From contig CALJEQ010000044.1 of assembly GCA_938074565.1 (NCBI GenBank), positions 1 through 64,000 of the forward strand: DNA of 64,000 nt, read 5' to 3'. Shown piece after piece: positions 37,756-47,633 of the stretch. Source of the DNA: an uncultured Alkaliphilus sp. (lineage in GTDB: Bacteria > Bacillota > Clostridia > Peptostreptococcales > Natronincolaceae). Within the stretch, counting starts at the first letter, position 1; the number at the start of each line of letters is the position of its first letter. The notes beneath the pieces were generated by a model. That model searched no databases. It saw only the letters and a program-made list of their open reading frames with translations, and had not been told where the DNA came from. The position numbers were made by a program, and so were the translations under genes.

Positions 37756-38475
37756 TTATAAAATTGGGTTTTTGGCAGGAGTTCCAGCTTTTCTCGGATA
37801 TTTTGTCGGAGTTTGTTTAATTTTTTTAATAACTACAATACGATGGTTAATTTCACTAAAAGGTAATTGAATATCCATTTGTTCAACTACCTCTCCACCT
37901 AATACTTTAATTGCCTTATCAGCCATTTTTAGTTCATCTGTTAATAATGGTCCTTTTTGGCAGATAAAATATCCATTCACCTTTACAAATGGTAGGCAGT
38001 ATTCCGCTAATACATTTAAAGACGCAACTGCTCTAGCCACTACAAACTCATACTGTTCTCTATGATTTTTATTTTGACCAAAATCCTCTGCTCTTCCGTG
38101 GGTAAACTGAACATTGTCTAATTGCAACTGACTACATACTTCCTTCAAGAAAGTTAGCCTTTTATTAAGAGCATCTAATAAATTTAGTTCAATCTTTGGC
38201 AAAAAAACCTTTAAAGGTATACCTGGGAAACCTGCCCCTGTACCTACATCTATTAACTTACCTTCATTTTTTAATTCCTTTACCTTTAAACACGTGATTG
38301 AGTCTAAATAGTGCTTTATAATGACTTCCTTTTCATCTTTTATGGCTGTCAAATTCATTTTTTCATTCCATTCAAGTAAAAGGTCTTTATAAATTAATAA
38401 CTGATCAATTTGTTCTTCCCTTACTTCTATATCTAACTGTTTACAACCTTCTCTTAACATCTCACGTAAATCCAT
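37756..38475 (-). CDS. rsmG: 16S rRNA m7G527 methyltransferase RsmG
   Basis: SAM-dependent methyltransferase acting on 16S rRNA G527. Motif I is IDVGTGAGFPGIPLKV, and later motifs are LLDALNKRLTFL and RAVASLNVLAEYC. At 239 aa it is full length, with a short Lys-rich tail. Its ATG overlaps the mnmG stop by one base, part of the conserved mnmE-mnmG-rsmG-noc series. Confidence 0.96.
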   Translation of the reverse strand: MDLREMLREGCKQLDIEVREEQIDQLLIYKDLLLEWNEKMNLTAIKDEKEVIIKHYLDSITCLKVKELKNEGKLIDVGTGAGFPGIPLKVFLPKIELNLLDALNKRLTFLKEVCSQLQLDNVQFTHGRAEDFGQNKNHREQYEFVVARAVASLNVLAEYCLPFVKVNGYFICQKGPLLTDELKMADKAIKVLGGEVVEQMDIQLPFSEINHRIVVIKKIKQTPTKYPRKAGTPAKNPIL

Positions 38476-40364
38476 TATGCTTCGCCTCCCTTTTGTCTAC
38501 GTCTTTGTTCAAGGTAGACTAACAAAACAGAAATATCAGCAGGGGAAACTCCAGAGATTCTTGATGCTTGTCCAACTGATAGCGGCCTTATATCCGTTAG
38601 CTTTTGTCTTGCTTCTAACCTTAGACCATCAATTTTATTAAAATCTATTTCTTCTGGTATCTTTTTATTCTCTAATTTCTTAAACTGATCAATCTGTCTC
38701 AATTGTTTCTCTATATAACCTTCGTACTTAATAACAATTTCACATTGCTTCTCTACATATTTAGGTAACTGACTTTCAATCTTATTTTCTATTTTTTTTA
38801 TATCCTCATAAGAAACCTCTGGACGTTTTAAAAGTTCATATAAACTAATACCTGCTTTTAATAAAGTACTATCAATTTTTTCTAAAAAGGGATTAGCCAC
38901 ATCTGGTGAAACCGTTGCTTTCTTTAAACGTTCCATTTCCGCTTCTACTTTTTCTTTTTTATCCATAACCTTTTCATATCTTTCCTTTGTTGCTAATCCA
39001 ACACTATAACTCTTTTCTGTCAATCGCAAGTCTGAATTATCCTGTCTTAAAACTAGACGGTATTCAGCTCTTGAAGTCATCATTCTATAGGGCTCATTCG
39101 TTCCTTTTGTCACCAAATCATCAATAATAACTCCTATATATGCCTCAGAACGATCCAAAATAAAAGGTTCTTTTCCTTGAATTTTTAGTACAGCATTAAT
39201 TCCTGCCATTATACCTTGAGCCGCTGCCTCTTCATAACCAGAAGTTCCGTTAAACTGACCGGCACTAAATAGGTTTTCAATATGCTTTATTTCTAAAGAG
39301 GGTTTTAGTTGTGTTGGATTAATACAATCATACTCTATAGCATAAGCAGGACGCATTAGCTTAGCACTTTCTAGCCCCACCACCGAATGAAGCATTTGAA
39401 TTTGTACTTCTTCTGGTAAACTAGTTGACATTCCCTGTACATACATTTCCTTAGTATCTAACCCTTCTGGCTCAATAAAAAGTTGATGGGTGGGTTTATC
39501 TTCAAAACGCACTACTTTGTCTTCTATAGAAGGACAGTACCTTGGCCCTACACCCTCCATATCGCCTCTATAAAAAGCTGACCTATGTAAGTTTTCCTTA
39601 ATAATTCTTAAAGTTTCCCCTGTGGTTCTAGTCAACCAACAATCATATTGTTCTTTTTTTATTTCATCATTCATAAAAGAAAAAGGAACTATCTCTTCAT
39701 CACCTGGTTGAATAGTCATTTTACTATAATCTACTGTATCAGCATGAATTCGAGCAGGTGTACCTGTTTTAAAACGTCTTAGATCACAACCTAAATTTTT
39801 TAATTTTTCCGATAAGAACATAGCAGGAAAAAGACCATTTGGGCCAGATTCATAATTAACTTCACCAATGAAAATTTTACTCTTTAGATATACCCCTGTG
39901 GCAAGGATAACTGCTTTACTATAATATATAGCTCCAGTTCTAACCATAACTCCTTTTACTAAATTATCCTCGACTACTAGATCAATGACTTCTCCTTGAA
40001 TAAGATCAAGATTTTCTTCATTTTCAATGGTTTTTTTCATTTCCATTTGATATTTCATTTTATCAGCCTGCGCTCTTAAAGAATGGACTGCTGGACCTTT
40101 TGCTGTATTTAACATTTTACTTTGAATAAAAGATTTATCTATATTTTTGCCCATTTCACCACCTAAGGCATCTATTTCTTTAACTAAATGACCTTTACCT
40201 GTTCCCCCAATAGATGGATTACATGGCATCATGGCAATTGCATCTAAGGTAAGTGTAAGCATTAATGTTTTGCAACCCATTCTGGCAGCAGCTAATGAAG
40301 CTTCACATCCAGCATGTCCTCCCCCCACTACAACTATATCATATGACCCTGCATGATATTTCAT
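38475..40364 (-). CDS. mnmG: tRNA uridine-5-carboxymethylaminomethyl modification enzyme MnmG (GidA)
   Basis: FAD enzyme that with MnmE modifies wobble U34 of tRNAs. The FAD motif is [20 protein letters not shown]. Signature segments are [19 protein letters not shown] and [12 protein letters not shown]. The C-terminal MnmE-interaction domain ends [15 protein letters not shown]. At 629 aa it is typical. It lies 34 bp downstream of mnmE and overlaps rsmG by one base. Confidence 0.97.
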   Translation of the reverse strand: MKYHAGSYDIVVVGGGHAGCEASLAAARMGCKTLMLTLTLDAIAMMPCNPSIGGTGKGHLVKEIDALGGEMGKNIDKSFIQSKMLNTAKGPAVHSLRAQADKMKYQMEMKKTIENEENLDLIQGEVIDLVVEDNLVKGVMVRTGAIYYSKAVILATGVYLKSKIFIGEVNYESGPNGLFPAMFLSEKLKNLGCDLRRFKTGTPARIHADTVDYSKMTIQPGDEEIVPFSFMNDEIKKEQYDCWLTRTTGETLRIIKENLHRSAFYRGDMEGVGPRYCPSIEDKVVRFEDKPTHQLFIEPEGLDTKEMYVQGMSTSLPEEVQIQMLHSVVGLESAKLMRPAYAIEYDCINPTQLKPSLEIKHIENLFSAGQFNGTSGYEEAAAQGIMAGINAVLKIQGKEPFILDRSEAYIGVIIDDLVTKGTNEPYRMMTSRAEYRLVLRQDNSDLRLTEKSYSVGLATKERYEKVMDKKEKVEAEMERLKKATVSPDVANPFLEKIDSTLLKAGISLYELLKRPEVSYEDIKKIENKIESQLPKYVEKQCEIVIKYEGYIEKQLRQIDQFKKLENKKIPEEIDFNKIDGLRLEARQKLTDIRPLSVGQASRISGVSPADISVLLVYLEQRRRQKGGEA

Positions 40365-40398
40365 CTAGAAATTCTCCTCCGTTCTAACATTATAATTA

Positions 40399-41784
40399 TT
40401 ACTTACCAATACAAAAGTTTTGGAATATATGGTCAATAAGATCTTCTCCAACTGTATCTCCAGTTATTTCACCAAGAAAATCCCATGTATTTTTAAAATC
40501 TACTTCAATGAAATCCATAGGCAGTTTATTTTTAATAGCTTGTATACCATCTTGTAAGCTTTTAAGTCCTCTTTCTAATGCATTCTTATGTCTTACATTA
40601 GTAACCATTAAACGATCTTTTGCCTTTACTTCACCTTTATATACCATTTCTTCTAAATATTCTTCTATCTTATCAATACCTGTTTCGTCAGCTAAAGATA
40701 CTTTTACAATTCTTTTCTCTCCAACCAAGTCTTTTATTTTTTCCACATCAACTTTTACTGGCAAATCGACTTTATTAATCAGAACTAAAGCTTTTTTATC
40801 TTTAATCAACTGAATAATATCCATATCTTCAACTGTTATTTCTCTAGAAGCATCCAACATAAAAATAATTAAGTCAGCCTTATTAAAAAACTCCTTACTC
40901 TTTTTTACACCTATTTGCTCCACTATATCTTCAGTTTCTCTAATTCCTGCCGTATCAATTAACTTTAATGGTATTCCTTTAATATTTAAATGTTCTTCAA
41001 TTATATCCCTTGTGGTACCAGGTACATCTGTAACAATAGCTCTAGATTCCCTTAGTAAAGTATTAAGTAAAGAAGATTTACCTACATTTGGCTTACCTAC
41101 AATAACCGTACTTAACCCTTCTCTAATAATTTTTCCAGTATCAGCAGTTTCTAATAGATTACTTAAACTCTTTTCAATATCTATACTTTTAGCTAATAAT
41201 AATTCTAATGCAATTTCATCAACATCTTCTTCAGAAAAATCTATAGAAACTTCAATATGAGCAAGCAATTCCAATACTTCATTTCTATATTTCTCAACCC
41301 TCTTAGACAAAGATCCTTCTAATTGATCCAAAGCAACATCAAAACCTTTTTCTGTCTTTGCACTAATTAAATCCATAACCGCCTCTGCTTGGGCTAAATC
41401 AATACGACCATTTAAAAACGCTCTTTTAGTAAATTCGCCGGCATCAGCCATTCTAGCACCTTGTTTCAATATTAGTTCTAATATTCTTTTTACAGGAATC
41501 ATTCCACCATGACAATTAATTTCTATTATATCCTCTTTTGTATATGTATAGGGTGCATCCATATAAACTACTAAAACTTCATCAATTTTTTCACTGTTTT
41601 CAGGATTAATAATGTGTCCATAGGTTAACCTTCTAGCTGGGTAATCACTTAAACTATCACCCTTTATCGGTCTAAATATTTTGTTAGTAATTAATAATGC
41701 TTTCTCTCCACTTATTCTTATAATACCTATTCCTGCTTCACCAGGAGCAGTTGCAATAGCTGCTATCGTATCATCTAAAAACAT
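40399..41784 (-). CDS. mnmE: tRNA modification GTPase MnmE (TrmE)
   Basis: Dimeric GTPase partner of MnmG. The N-terminal folate-binding domain (TIAAIATAPGEAGIGIIRIS) is followed by an embedded G domain with GKPNVGKSSLLN, DVPGTTRD, DTAGI and NKVD. The protein ends with the catalytic C-terminal motif FCIGK. The frame is open another 24 codons, but AGAGGTG sits five bases before the ATG at 41784 (461 aa). It heads the mnmE-mnmG-rsmG-noc unit. Confidence 0.97.
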   Translation of the reverse strand: MFLDDTIAAIATAPGEAGIGIIRISGEKALLITNKIFRPIKGDSLSDYPARRLTYGHIINPENSEKIDEVLVVYMDAPYTYTKEDIIEINCHGGMIPVKRILELILKQGARMADAGEFTKRAFLNGRIDLAQAEAVMDLISAKTEKGFDVALDQLEGSLSKRVEKYRNEVLELLAHIEVSIDFSEEDVDEIALELLLAKSIDIEKSLSNLLETADTGKIIREGLSTVIVGKPNVGKSSLLNTLLRESRAIVTDVPGTTRDIIEEHLNIKGIPLKLIDTAGIRETEDIVEQIGVKKSKEFFNKADLIIFMLDASREITVEDMDIIQLIKDKKALVLINKVDLPVKVDVEKIKDLVGEKRIVKVSLADETGIDKIEEYLEEMVYKGEVKAKDRLMVTNVRHKNALERGLKSLQDGIQAIKNKLPMDFIEVDFKNTWDFLGEITGDTVGEDLIDHIFQNFCIGK

Positions 41785-41899
41785 ACTTACACCTCTATCT
41801 TTATAATCTTTTATTAGAATACTATTAGTATTATAACAAATAATTGCAAATCCCATTACTTATAAAAGCTATTTTAAAATATAGTTTTACTACATTACA

Positions 41900-41926
41900 A
41901 AAACCCAGTAAAATGTACTGGGTTAG
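41900..41926 (-). terminator. Terminator after the rpmH-to-jag operon
   Basis: Stem AACCCAGTA (41902-41910) with TACTGGGTT (41916-41924), followed on the minus strand by TTTTTG. It separates jag from mnmE. Confidence 0.88.
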
Positions 41927-41929
41927 TTT

Positions 41930-42550
41930 TTATTTCTTTAAAGTAATGACTACCTTTCTATAAGGTTCGTCTCCCTCACTAAAAGTTTGAACATAGGGAT
42001 TCCCTTGTAAAGCAGCATGAATTATTCTTCTTTCATAGGGATTCATCGGTTCTAGTGATACTGTTTTTCCAATTTTCTTAACTTTCCTAGCCATTTTATT
42101 TGCAAGACGGACAAGTGTCTCTTCTCTTTTTTCTCTATAGTTCTCAGTATCAATAAATACCTTTAAGTAATTATCTCTGTTTTTATTAACAACTAAGCTA
42201 ACTAAATATTGTAATGAGTCTAGCGTTTGCCCTCTTCTTCCAATAATTACACCCATATTCGGTCCTTCTATGGTCATACTTAAACTATCTTTTTCAAGTT
42301 TTACTAAAATCTCAGCCTCAATATCCATTGCTGAAAGAACTTCTTTTAAGAATTTTTTTGCATCTTCTTCAGGAAGATCAATAATAGATAATTTAACTCT
42401 AGCCATTTTATTTCCTATTAATCCTAAAAACCCTTTTGTAGGTTTTTCAAGAATTTCTATCTTAACTTGTTCCCTTTTTTTATTTAATTCTTTTAATCCA
42501 ACTTCAATGGCTTCATCAACAGTTTTACCGGTGGTTTCAATTAAGTTCAT
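41930..42550 (-). CDS. jag: RNA-binding protein Jag/KhpB (EloR)
   Basis: A 206-aa protein with an N-terminal Jag_N domain (TGKTVDEAIEVGLKEL, KGFLGLIGNKMARVK), a KH domain with VIIGRRGQTLDSLQYLVS, and a C-terminal R3H domain (MNPYERRIIHAALQ). KhpB binds RNA with KhpA and links to cell elongation and sporulation in Firmicutes. The start lies one base after the yidC stop. It is the last gene of the conserved rpmH-rnpA-yidD-yidC-jag operon. Confidence 0.96.
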   Translation of the reverse strand: MNLIETTGKTVDEAIEVGLKELNKKREQVKIEILEKPTKGFLGLIGNKMARVKLSIIDLPEEDAKKFLKEVLSAMDIEAEILVKLEKDSLSMTIEGPNMGVIIGRRGQTLDSLQYLVSLVVNKNRDNYLKVFIDTENYREKREETLVRLANKMARKVKKIGKTVSLEPMNPYERRIIHAALQGNPYVQTFSEGDEPYRKVVITLKK

Positions 42551-42551
42551 A

Positions 42552-43214
42552 TTAATTAGAACCCTCCTTTGTTTTTACATAAGTTCTTGATATTAACATC
42601 TGTTGAACTACCTGAAAAGCATTACTAACTACCCAGTAAAGTGTTAACCCTGCTGGGAATCCTTTACCCCACCAAAAAATCATAACAGGAAAAAAGTACA
42701 TCATAATTTTTTGAGATTGGTCACCTTTATTTGCTGTTGCTTGAGTGGCACTAGTTAAAAATGTTGTTGCTGCCGCTAATAAAGGTAAAATTAAAGGATC
42801 TGGATCAGTTAAATTTGCTAACCATAAAAAACTAGTATTTATACTAGCATAAATTTCTTCAGAACCAAATACATATAAACCAGGATTTCTTAAAACAGCA
42901 AACAAGCCAAATAAAATTGGCAGCTGTATTAATAATGGTAAACATCCTCCAAAAGGACTTACTGAATGTTCTTTATATAGTTCCATTGTTTTAATATTTA
43001 ATTTTTCTTTATCATCTTTATACTTTTCTTGTAATACCTTCAACTTAGGTTGAATTACTTGTAAATCTTTCATTGACTTCATTTGTTTAAGAGTTAAAGG
43101 CACTAAACATAACTTAACTACAATAGTAAATAAAATTATAGATAACCCATAATTATTAATTAAATCATAGATTAGCTTTAGTAACATTCCTAATGGTTTT
43201 GCTAATACAGACAA
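42552..43214 (-). CDS. yidC: Membrane protein insertase YidC (SpoIIIJ/OxaA)
   Basis: A 220-aa Gram-positive-type insertase with five membrane helices. The core pattern is IILFTIVVKLCLVPLTLKQM then MQ-type SPFGGCLPLLIQLPILFGLF. The hydrophilic-groove arginine equivalent lies in the first helix region. The N-terminus has no visible lipobox. The start is TTG at 43214 after GGGGG. It works with SecYEG or alone to insert membrane proteins, including spore-stage proteins. Confidence 0.95.
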   Translation of the reverse strand: MSVLAKPLGMLLKLIYDLINNYGLSIILFTIVVKLCLVPLTLKQMKSMKDLQVIQPKLKVLQEKYKDDKEKLNIKTMELYKEHSVSPFGGCLPLLIQLPILFGLFAVLRNPGLYVFGSEEIYASINTSFLWLANLTDPDPLILPLLAAATTFLTSATQATANKGDQSQKIMMYFFPVMIFWWGKGFPAGLTLYWVVSNAFQVVQQMLISRTYVKTKEGSN

Positions 43215-43233
43215 TTTAAAACCCCCTAGTTAT

Positions 43234-43446
43234 TTATTTCTTTAAGGGATCATACCCTCCTGGGTGAAAAGGATGACACCTTAATAATCTCATTATCATT
43301 AAATAGGTACCTTTAAAAAACCCGTAAGTCTGGTAAGCTTCTATACTATATTGTGAACAGGTGGGGTAAAACCGACAGGTTTGTCCTTTAATTGGAGAAA
43401 TCCATCGTTGATAAAATCGAATAATAAAAATACTTAATTTAACCAA
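43234..43446 (-). CDS. yidD: Membrane protein insertion efficiency factor YidD
   Basis: A small (about 70 aa) amphipathic, inner-membrane-associated protein. It has the family core [29 protein letters not shown] and [12 protein letters not shown]. The frame is open to a GTG at 43455, but alignment to the usual N-terminus and the GGAG spacing favour the TTG at 43446. It sits between rnpA and yidC, the invariant position. Confidence 0.94.
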   Translation of the reverse strand: MVKLSIFIIRFYQRWISPIKGQTCRFYPTCSQYSIEAYQTYGFFKGTYLMIMRLLRCHPFHPGGYDPLKK

Positions 43447-43464
43447 CCAACCCACTCCAATTAC

Positions 43465-43809
43465 TTATTTAGTTAAATGCATTTTTTTAAACAAATGCAA
43501 CATGGCACTTTCTATTTCATGATATGTAGCCTCGTTACAACCTATTCTCGCAACAAATACAATGTCATAACCATTTTTAATACGGTGATGGTTTAATCGA
43601 AAACTTTCCTTCATTAGTCTTTTTACCCGACTTCTAACTACACTTTTTCCTACTTTTTTAGAAACAGTTAAACCTACTCGATTGGATTCAGACTGATTTT
43701 TCATTATATATATAATCAATAATTTATTAGCCATAGATTTACTGTTTTTATATACCTGTCTAAATTCTCTATCTTTCTTTATTGTAGTAAATAAGTTTTG
43801 GGCCAACAT
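43465..43809 (-). CDS. rnpA: Ribonuclease P protein component
   Basis: A basic 114-aa protein that assists the RNase P RNA in tRNA 5' maturation. The start TTIKKDREFRQVYKNSKSM and the family signature RVKRLMKESFRLN with NRVGLTVSKKVGKSVVR are present. It is downstream of rpmH, with a stem-loop in between. It ends 19 bp before yidD. Confidence 0.96.
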   Translation of the reverse strand: MLAQNLFTTIKKDREFRQVYKNSKSMANKLLIIYIMKNQSESNRVGLTVSKKVGKSVVRSRVKRLMKESFRLNHHRIKNGYDIVFVARIGCNEATYHEIESAMLHLFKKMHLTK

Positions 43810-43837
43810 AATTTTTTACCATCTCCTATAATTACAG

Positions 43838-43862
43838 AAAAAGGCCACAAAGTGCGGCCTTA
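43838..43862 (-). terminator. Hairpin (possible attenuator) between rpmH and rnpA
   Basis: On the minus strand AAGGCC pairs with GGCCTT around CGCACTTTGT-type loop sequence, followed by TTTTT (43842-43838). It may cause partial termination, so that L34 is made in excess of RnpA. Confidence 0.6.
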
Positions 43863-43879
43863 AGCAGTCGATTAGTGCA

Positions 43880-44014
43880 TTATGCAGTCAATCTCTTTCT
43901 GCCTTTTAATCTACGTCTTTTTAATACATTTCTACCATTTTTAGTACTCATTCTTTTTCTGAAACCATGCTCTTTACTTCTTTGTCTTTTCTTTGGCTGA
44001 TATGTTCTTTTCAT
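43880..44014 (-). CDS. rpmH: 50S ribosomal protein L34
   Basis: A 44-aa very basic protein beginning [20 protein letters not shown] and ending KRLTA, the standard L34 sequence. A GGGGGG site precedes the ATG at 44014. It is the first gene of the minus-strand operon that leaves oriC, divergent from dnaA. Confidence 0.97.
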   Translation of the reverse strand: MKRTYQPKKRQRSKEHGFRKRMSTKNGRNVLKRRRLKGRKRLTA

Positions 44015-44164
44015 TTAAAACCCCCCCTTCAAGTACTTCATTAGTACTCTATCTAATCAAGTTGGATATTTTAATTAAAAAATATCTACTATAATGGTAC
44101 TTAAAAATAAGAATACAAATTGATTATAACTATATTGATGTATCATGTCAAGATAAAAGCAAAT

Positions 44165-44560
44165 CCATAATTGTGGATAGTTATATTGTGGATATGTGTT
44201 ATTTTGTGGACATTTTTTTATATTTGTTGAAAATGCGATAAATATTTGATATTATATTAATACTTGTTGATAACTTTCAATAATTTATACACATTCCCCA
44301 TTTTTATACACAGCATGTGGATATTAATGTGTATAACTTAAGAGTTACCCAATATTTATTAAATTATGTATTAATTTTTCAATTTTTTTTTATGTGTATA
44401 AAATAATTATTGATATTGTTGATAACTATTTTATATAATTAAAATAACCCCTTAAACAGTAGTTTATCCACATATCACTGAATAACTCTGTTAGTAACTA
44501 TTAATTTTTTTATACTCTTTTTATATTCTATTTATTTGCTTTTTTTGTGGATAAATATGA
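44165..44560. other. oriC, upstream part: DnaA-box array between rpmH and dnaA
   Basis: Boxes matching TTATCCACA or its close forms are: TGTGGATAG 44172, TGTGGATAT 44187, TGTGGACAT 44205, TGTTGATAA 44265, TTATACACA 44285 and 44304, TGTGGATAT 44316, TGTGTATAA 44328 and 44393, TGTTGATAA 44417, perfect TTATCCACA 44464-44472, and perfect inverted TGTGGATAA 44546-44554. The whole 607-bp gap is very AT-rich. It would also hold the divergent promoters of rpmH and dnaA, and DnaA binding would autoregulate dnaA. Confidence 0.93.
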
Positions 44561-44621
44561 GGACAACACTTTAAATAAATTATTTTAATTTATATATATC
44601 AAAATATTAGGGGGCTGTTCT

Positions 44622-45971
44622 ATGCTTAACAACCTATCTGAGATTTGGGATAAAACTGAAAATTTGATTAAAGCCGAGCTGACAGAGGTAAGCTTCAATA
44701 CATGGATAAAAACCATTGAACCTATCTCATTAGAAGGCAATCAAATTATTTTAGGTGTGCCTAACGACTTTACTAAAGGTATATTAACTACTCGTTATGT
44801 CACACTTATTAGTAATGCCATAAAACAAATTACTTCTAAAAAATATGAAATCCAATTTGTTATCCCAACTGAAGAAAACATTCAAAACATTAAAAGAGAA
44901 CATATCAAATCTCAGAAACAACAATTAGTAGAAACAAACTTATCTTTAACAAATTTAAACCCTAAGTATACCTTTGATACTTTTGTCATTGGTAACAGTA
45001 ATCGTTTTGCCCACGCAGCATCAGTTGCTGTATCAGAAGCGCCAGCAAAAGCTTATAATCCATTATTTATATATGGAGGCGTTGGTTTAGGCAAAACCCA
45101 TTTAATGCATGCTATAGGTCACTTTATTTTAGAAAATGACCCAAAAGCTAGAGTTGCTTATGTATCATCTGAAACTTTTACAAATGAATTAATTAACTCT
45201 ATACGTGATGATAGAAATGTAGAGTTTAGAAATCGTTACCGAAATGTAGACGTGCTATTAGTAGATGATATTCAATTTATAGCTGGTAAAGAAAGAACTC
45301 AAGAAGAGTTTTTCCATACATTTAATGCATTACACGAATCAAATAAACAAATTATTATTTCCAGTGACCGACCTCCAAAAGAAATACCTACCTTAGAGGA
45401 TCGTTTACGTTCTAGATTTGAGTGGGGACTTATTACTGATATACAACCTCCCGATTTTGAGACTAGAATAGCAATATTAAGAAAGAAAGCACAAATGGAA
45501 AACATCGATGTACCCAATGAAGTTACTATATTTATAGCTAAAAAAATTCAGGCGAATATAAGGGAATTAGAAGGGGCTTTAATAAGAATTGTTGCTTATT
45601 CTTCCTTAACTAATAGTGAAATTACTGTAGACCTTGCCAGTGAAGCCTTAAAAGAAATTTTTTCTTCTAAGCCAAAACAACTTAATATTCCTTTAATAAA
45701 AGACATCATATCTAAAAGATTTAATATTAAATTAGAAGATATTGATTCTAAAAAAAGAACTAGAGCTATCGCTTTCCCAAGACAAGTAGCTATGTATATT
45801 ACAAGGGAGTTAACCGACTTATCTCTACCAAAAATAGGGGAAGAATTTGGTGGTAGGGATCATACCACTGTTATGCATGCCCATGATAAGATCTCTAATG
45901 ATATAAAAGCAGATGCAAATTTAAAAGAAACAATAGAGTCTATCTGTAAAGAATTAAAGAGCGATATGTAG
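44622..45971 (+). CDS. dnaA: Chromosomal replication initiator protein DnaA
   Basis: AAA+ initiator that binds the boxes on both sides of this gene. Domain I ([21 protein letters not shown]) is followed by a short linker and the AAA+ domain with [15 protein letters not shown] and [14 protein letters not shown]. Domain IV has the box-binding signature [15 protein letters not shown]. At 449 aa it is full length. A GGGGG site lies upstream of the ATG. It is separated from dnaN by a 230-bp second origin segment. Confidence 0.98.
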   Translation: MLNNLSEIWDKTENLIKAELTEVSFNTWIKTIEPISLEGNQIILGVPNDFTKGILTTRYVTLISNAIKQITSKKYEIQFVIPTEENIQNIKREHIKSQKQQLVETNLSLTNLNPKYTFDTFVIGNSNRFAHAASVAVSEAPAKAYNPLFIYGGVGLGKTHLMHAIGHFILENDPKARVAYVSSETFTNELINSIRDDRNVEFRNRYRNVDVLLVDDIQFIAGKERTQEEFFHTFNALHESNKQIIISSDRPPKEIPTLEDRLRSRFEWGLITDIQPPDFETRIAILRKKAQMENIDVPNEVTIFIAKKIQANIRELEGALIRIVAYSSLTNSEITVDLASEALKEIFSSKPKQLNIPLIKDIISKRFNIKLEDIDSKKRTRAIAFPRQVAMYITRELTDLSLPKIGEEFGGRDHTTVMHAHDKISNDIKADANLKETIESICKELKSDM

Positions 45972-46201
45972 GTATTATTTCATTAACAATACTTTGTGTA
46001 TATCCTGTTGATAGTTTTCCTCGGTTTAATTTGTTCATTTTTGTGGATAAATTAAACCTTCTTTTGCACAAGTTATGCACACCTGTCCAATAACAACTGC
46101 AATGTATTAAATCATTTATTAACAAATTAACAGGCCCTATTACTATTACTACTATTTATTTATATTATTTATTTATAAAAAAGCATAGGAGGTTATCCAC
46201 A
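45972..46201. other. oriC, downstream part: DnaA boxes, DnaA-trio-like tract and AT-rich unwinding region
   Basis: TGTTGATAG at about 46005, perfect inverted TGTGGATAA at 46042-46050, TTATGCACA at 46073-46081, and weak TTATTAACA at 46116-46124. A short GC patch (AGGCCC) and then trinucleotides CTA TTA CTA TTA CTA CTA (46137-46154) follow. They run into a T/A-only stretch to about 46180. This order is that of the Bacillus basal unwinding system (boxes, GC patch, DnaA-trios, AT-rich). A last perfect box overlaps the dnaN leader (46193-46201). Confidence 0.8.
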
Positions 46202-47302
46202 ATGCGCTTTATTTGTACTCAAAAAAATCTATTAAACAGCATATCTATTGTACAAAAATCTGTATCTTCTAAAACTACTTTACCTATACTTAAGGGAATA
46301 TATTTAGAAGCTACTATGAATCAATTAAAACTTATTGGAACTGACTTAGAAATAGGAATAGAAAGTATAATTGAAGCAGAAGTACAAAAAGAAGGTTCTA
46401 TTGTAATAGATGCCAGACTTTTTAGTGAAATAATAAGAAAGTTACCAGATTCAAGTGTAGAAATCTCTATAGAAGAAAATAATCAAGTACTTATAAAATG
46501 TAAGAGTACAGAATTTAATATTCTAAGTCAAAACGCAACTGATTATCCAGAATTACCAGTAATAGAAGAAGAACAAACCTATGAAATTCCACAAGAATTA
46601 TTTAGAAATATGATCCGACAAACAGTATTTGCTACTTCTCAAGATGAATCTAGACCGATATTAACTGGTGTGTTAGTTGAAATTGAAGATGAAAGATTGA
46701 ATATGGTGGCATTAGATGGTTATCGTTTAGCATTAAGAAGAGGAAAAATTAAAGCACAAGACACATATAAAGTTGTTATACCAGCAAAAACATTAAACGA
46801 AATTAGTAGAATTATGAACATGGATGAAGATGAACCAATTAAAATAGCATTAACCGATAATCATGGATTATTTACAATAGGAAATACAAAATTAGTATCT
46901 AGATTATTGGAAGGCGAATTTATCAATTACAATCAGATACTACCAAAAGAATATAAATCAAGAATTAAAGTTAATACTAAAAGTTTTTTAAACAGTATAG
47001 AAAGAGCTTCATTATTAGGCAGAGAAGGTAAAAGTAATTTAGTAAAGTTTACAATAAGTGACGATAAAATGATCATTACATCTAATTCAGAACTAGGAAA
47101 CGTATATGAAGAAGTGGAAATAGAGTTAGAAGGAAATGATTTAGAAATTGCTTTTAATTCAAAGTATTTTATTGAAGCGTTAAAGGTAATAGAAGATGAT
47201 GAAATATTCCTAGATTTAACTTCAAATATTAGTCCAGGAATTATAAAAACTGTGCATAACGATAATCATGTATATCTTATATTACCAGTAAGATCCCATT
47301 AA
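46202..47302 (+). CDS. dnaN: DNA polymerase III beta sliding clamp
   Basis: A 366-aa ring clamp of three repeated domains. Family segments include SSKTTLPILKGIYLEA, FATSQDESRPILTGVLVEI, VALDGYRLALRR and the C-terminal hydrophobic-groove end VYLILPVR. AGGAGG at 46187-46192 precedes the ATG, and a perfect DnaA box fills the spacer between them. That is unusual and suggests DnaA could block initiation complexes or local transcription. A terminator follows directly. Confidence 0.97.
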   Translation: MRFICTQKNLLNSISIVQKSVSSKTTLPILKGIYLEATMNQLKLIGTDLEIGIESIIEAEVQKEGSIVIDARLFSEIIRKLPDSSVEISIEENNQVLIKCKSTEFNILSQNATDYPELPVIEEEQTYEIPQELFRNMIRQTVFATSQDESRPILTGVLVEIEDERLNMVALDGYRLALRRGKIKAQDTYKVVIPAKTLNEISRIMNMDEDEPIKIALTDNHGLFTIGNTKLVSRLLEGEFINYNQILPKEYKSRIKVNTKSFLNSIERASLLGREGKSNLVKFTISDDKMIITSNSELGNVYEEVEIELEGNDLEIAFNSKYFIEALKVIEDDEIFLDLTSNISPGIIKTVHNDNHVYLILPVRSH

Positions 47303-47308
47303 CTTAAT

Positions 47309-47336
47309 TAACCCAGCCTCCCGCTGGGTTTATATT
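47309..47336 (+). terminator. Terminator after dnaN
   Basis: Stem AACCCAGC (47310-47317) with GCTGGGTT (47323-47330) and a 5-nt loop, followed by TATATTTTT. It is probably partial, since yaaA-recF follow on the same strand. Confidence 0.75.
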
Positions 47337-47389
47337 TTTCAATAATACAAAAGCTAAATAAAATGATTAAAATATTAGGAGGTTTTATA

Positions 47390-47599
47390 ATGGCTACAAA
47401 AATTAAAATTCAAGACGAATTTATTAAATTAGATTCTTTATTAAAGTATAGTAGTTCAGTTGGAAGTGGTGGAGAAGCAAAACTAATGATTTTAAGTGGA
47501 GAAGTAAAAGTAAATGGAAAAATAATAACACAACGGGGTAAAAAAATTAGAAAAGGTGACATTGTACAGTTTGGCGATTTAAAAATAGAAGTAGAGTAG
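47390..47599 (+). CDS. yaaA: S4 domain RNA-binding protein YaaA
   Basis: A 69-aa single S4 domain (FIKLDSLLKYSSSVGSGGEA, VKVNGKIITQRGKKIRKGD), the usual gene between dnaN and recF in Firmicutes, with a likely ribosome-associated role. TAGGAGG before the ATG at 47390 sets the start, although the frame is open from 47363. Confidence 0.93.
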   Translation: MATKIKIQDEFIKLDSLLKYSSSVGSGGEAKLMILSGEVKVNGKIITQRGKKIRKGDIVQFGDLKIEVE

Positions 47600-47633
47600 T
47601 AAAAACATAGGATGAAGAATAGGAGGAGAAAAA

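Noticed and set aside
44015-44621. Tandem DnaA-box-like repeats as a CRISPR array
   Set aside because: The repeats are 9-bp boxes in both orientations with irregular spacing, which fits oriC.
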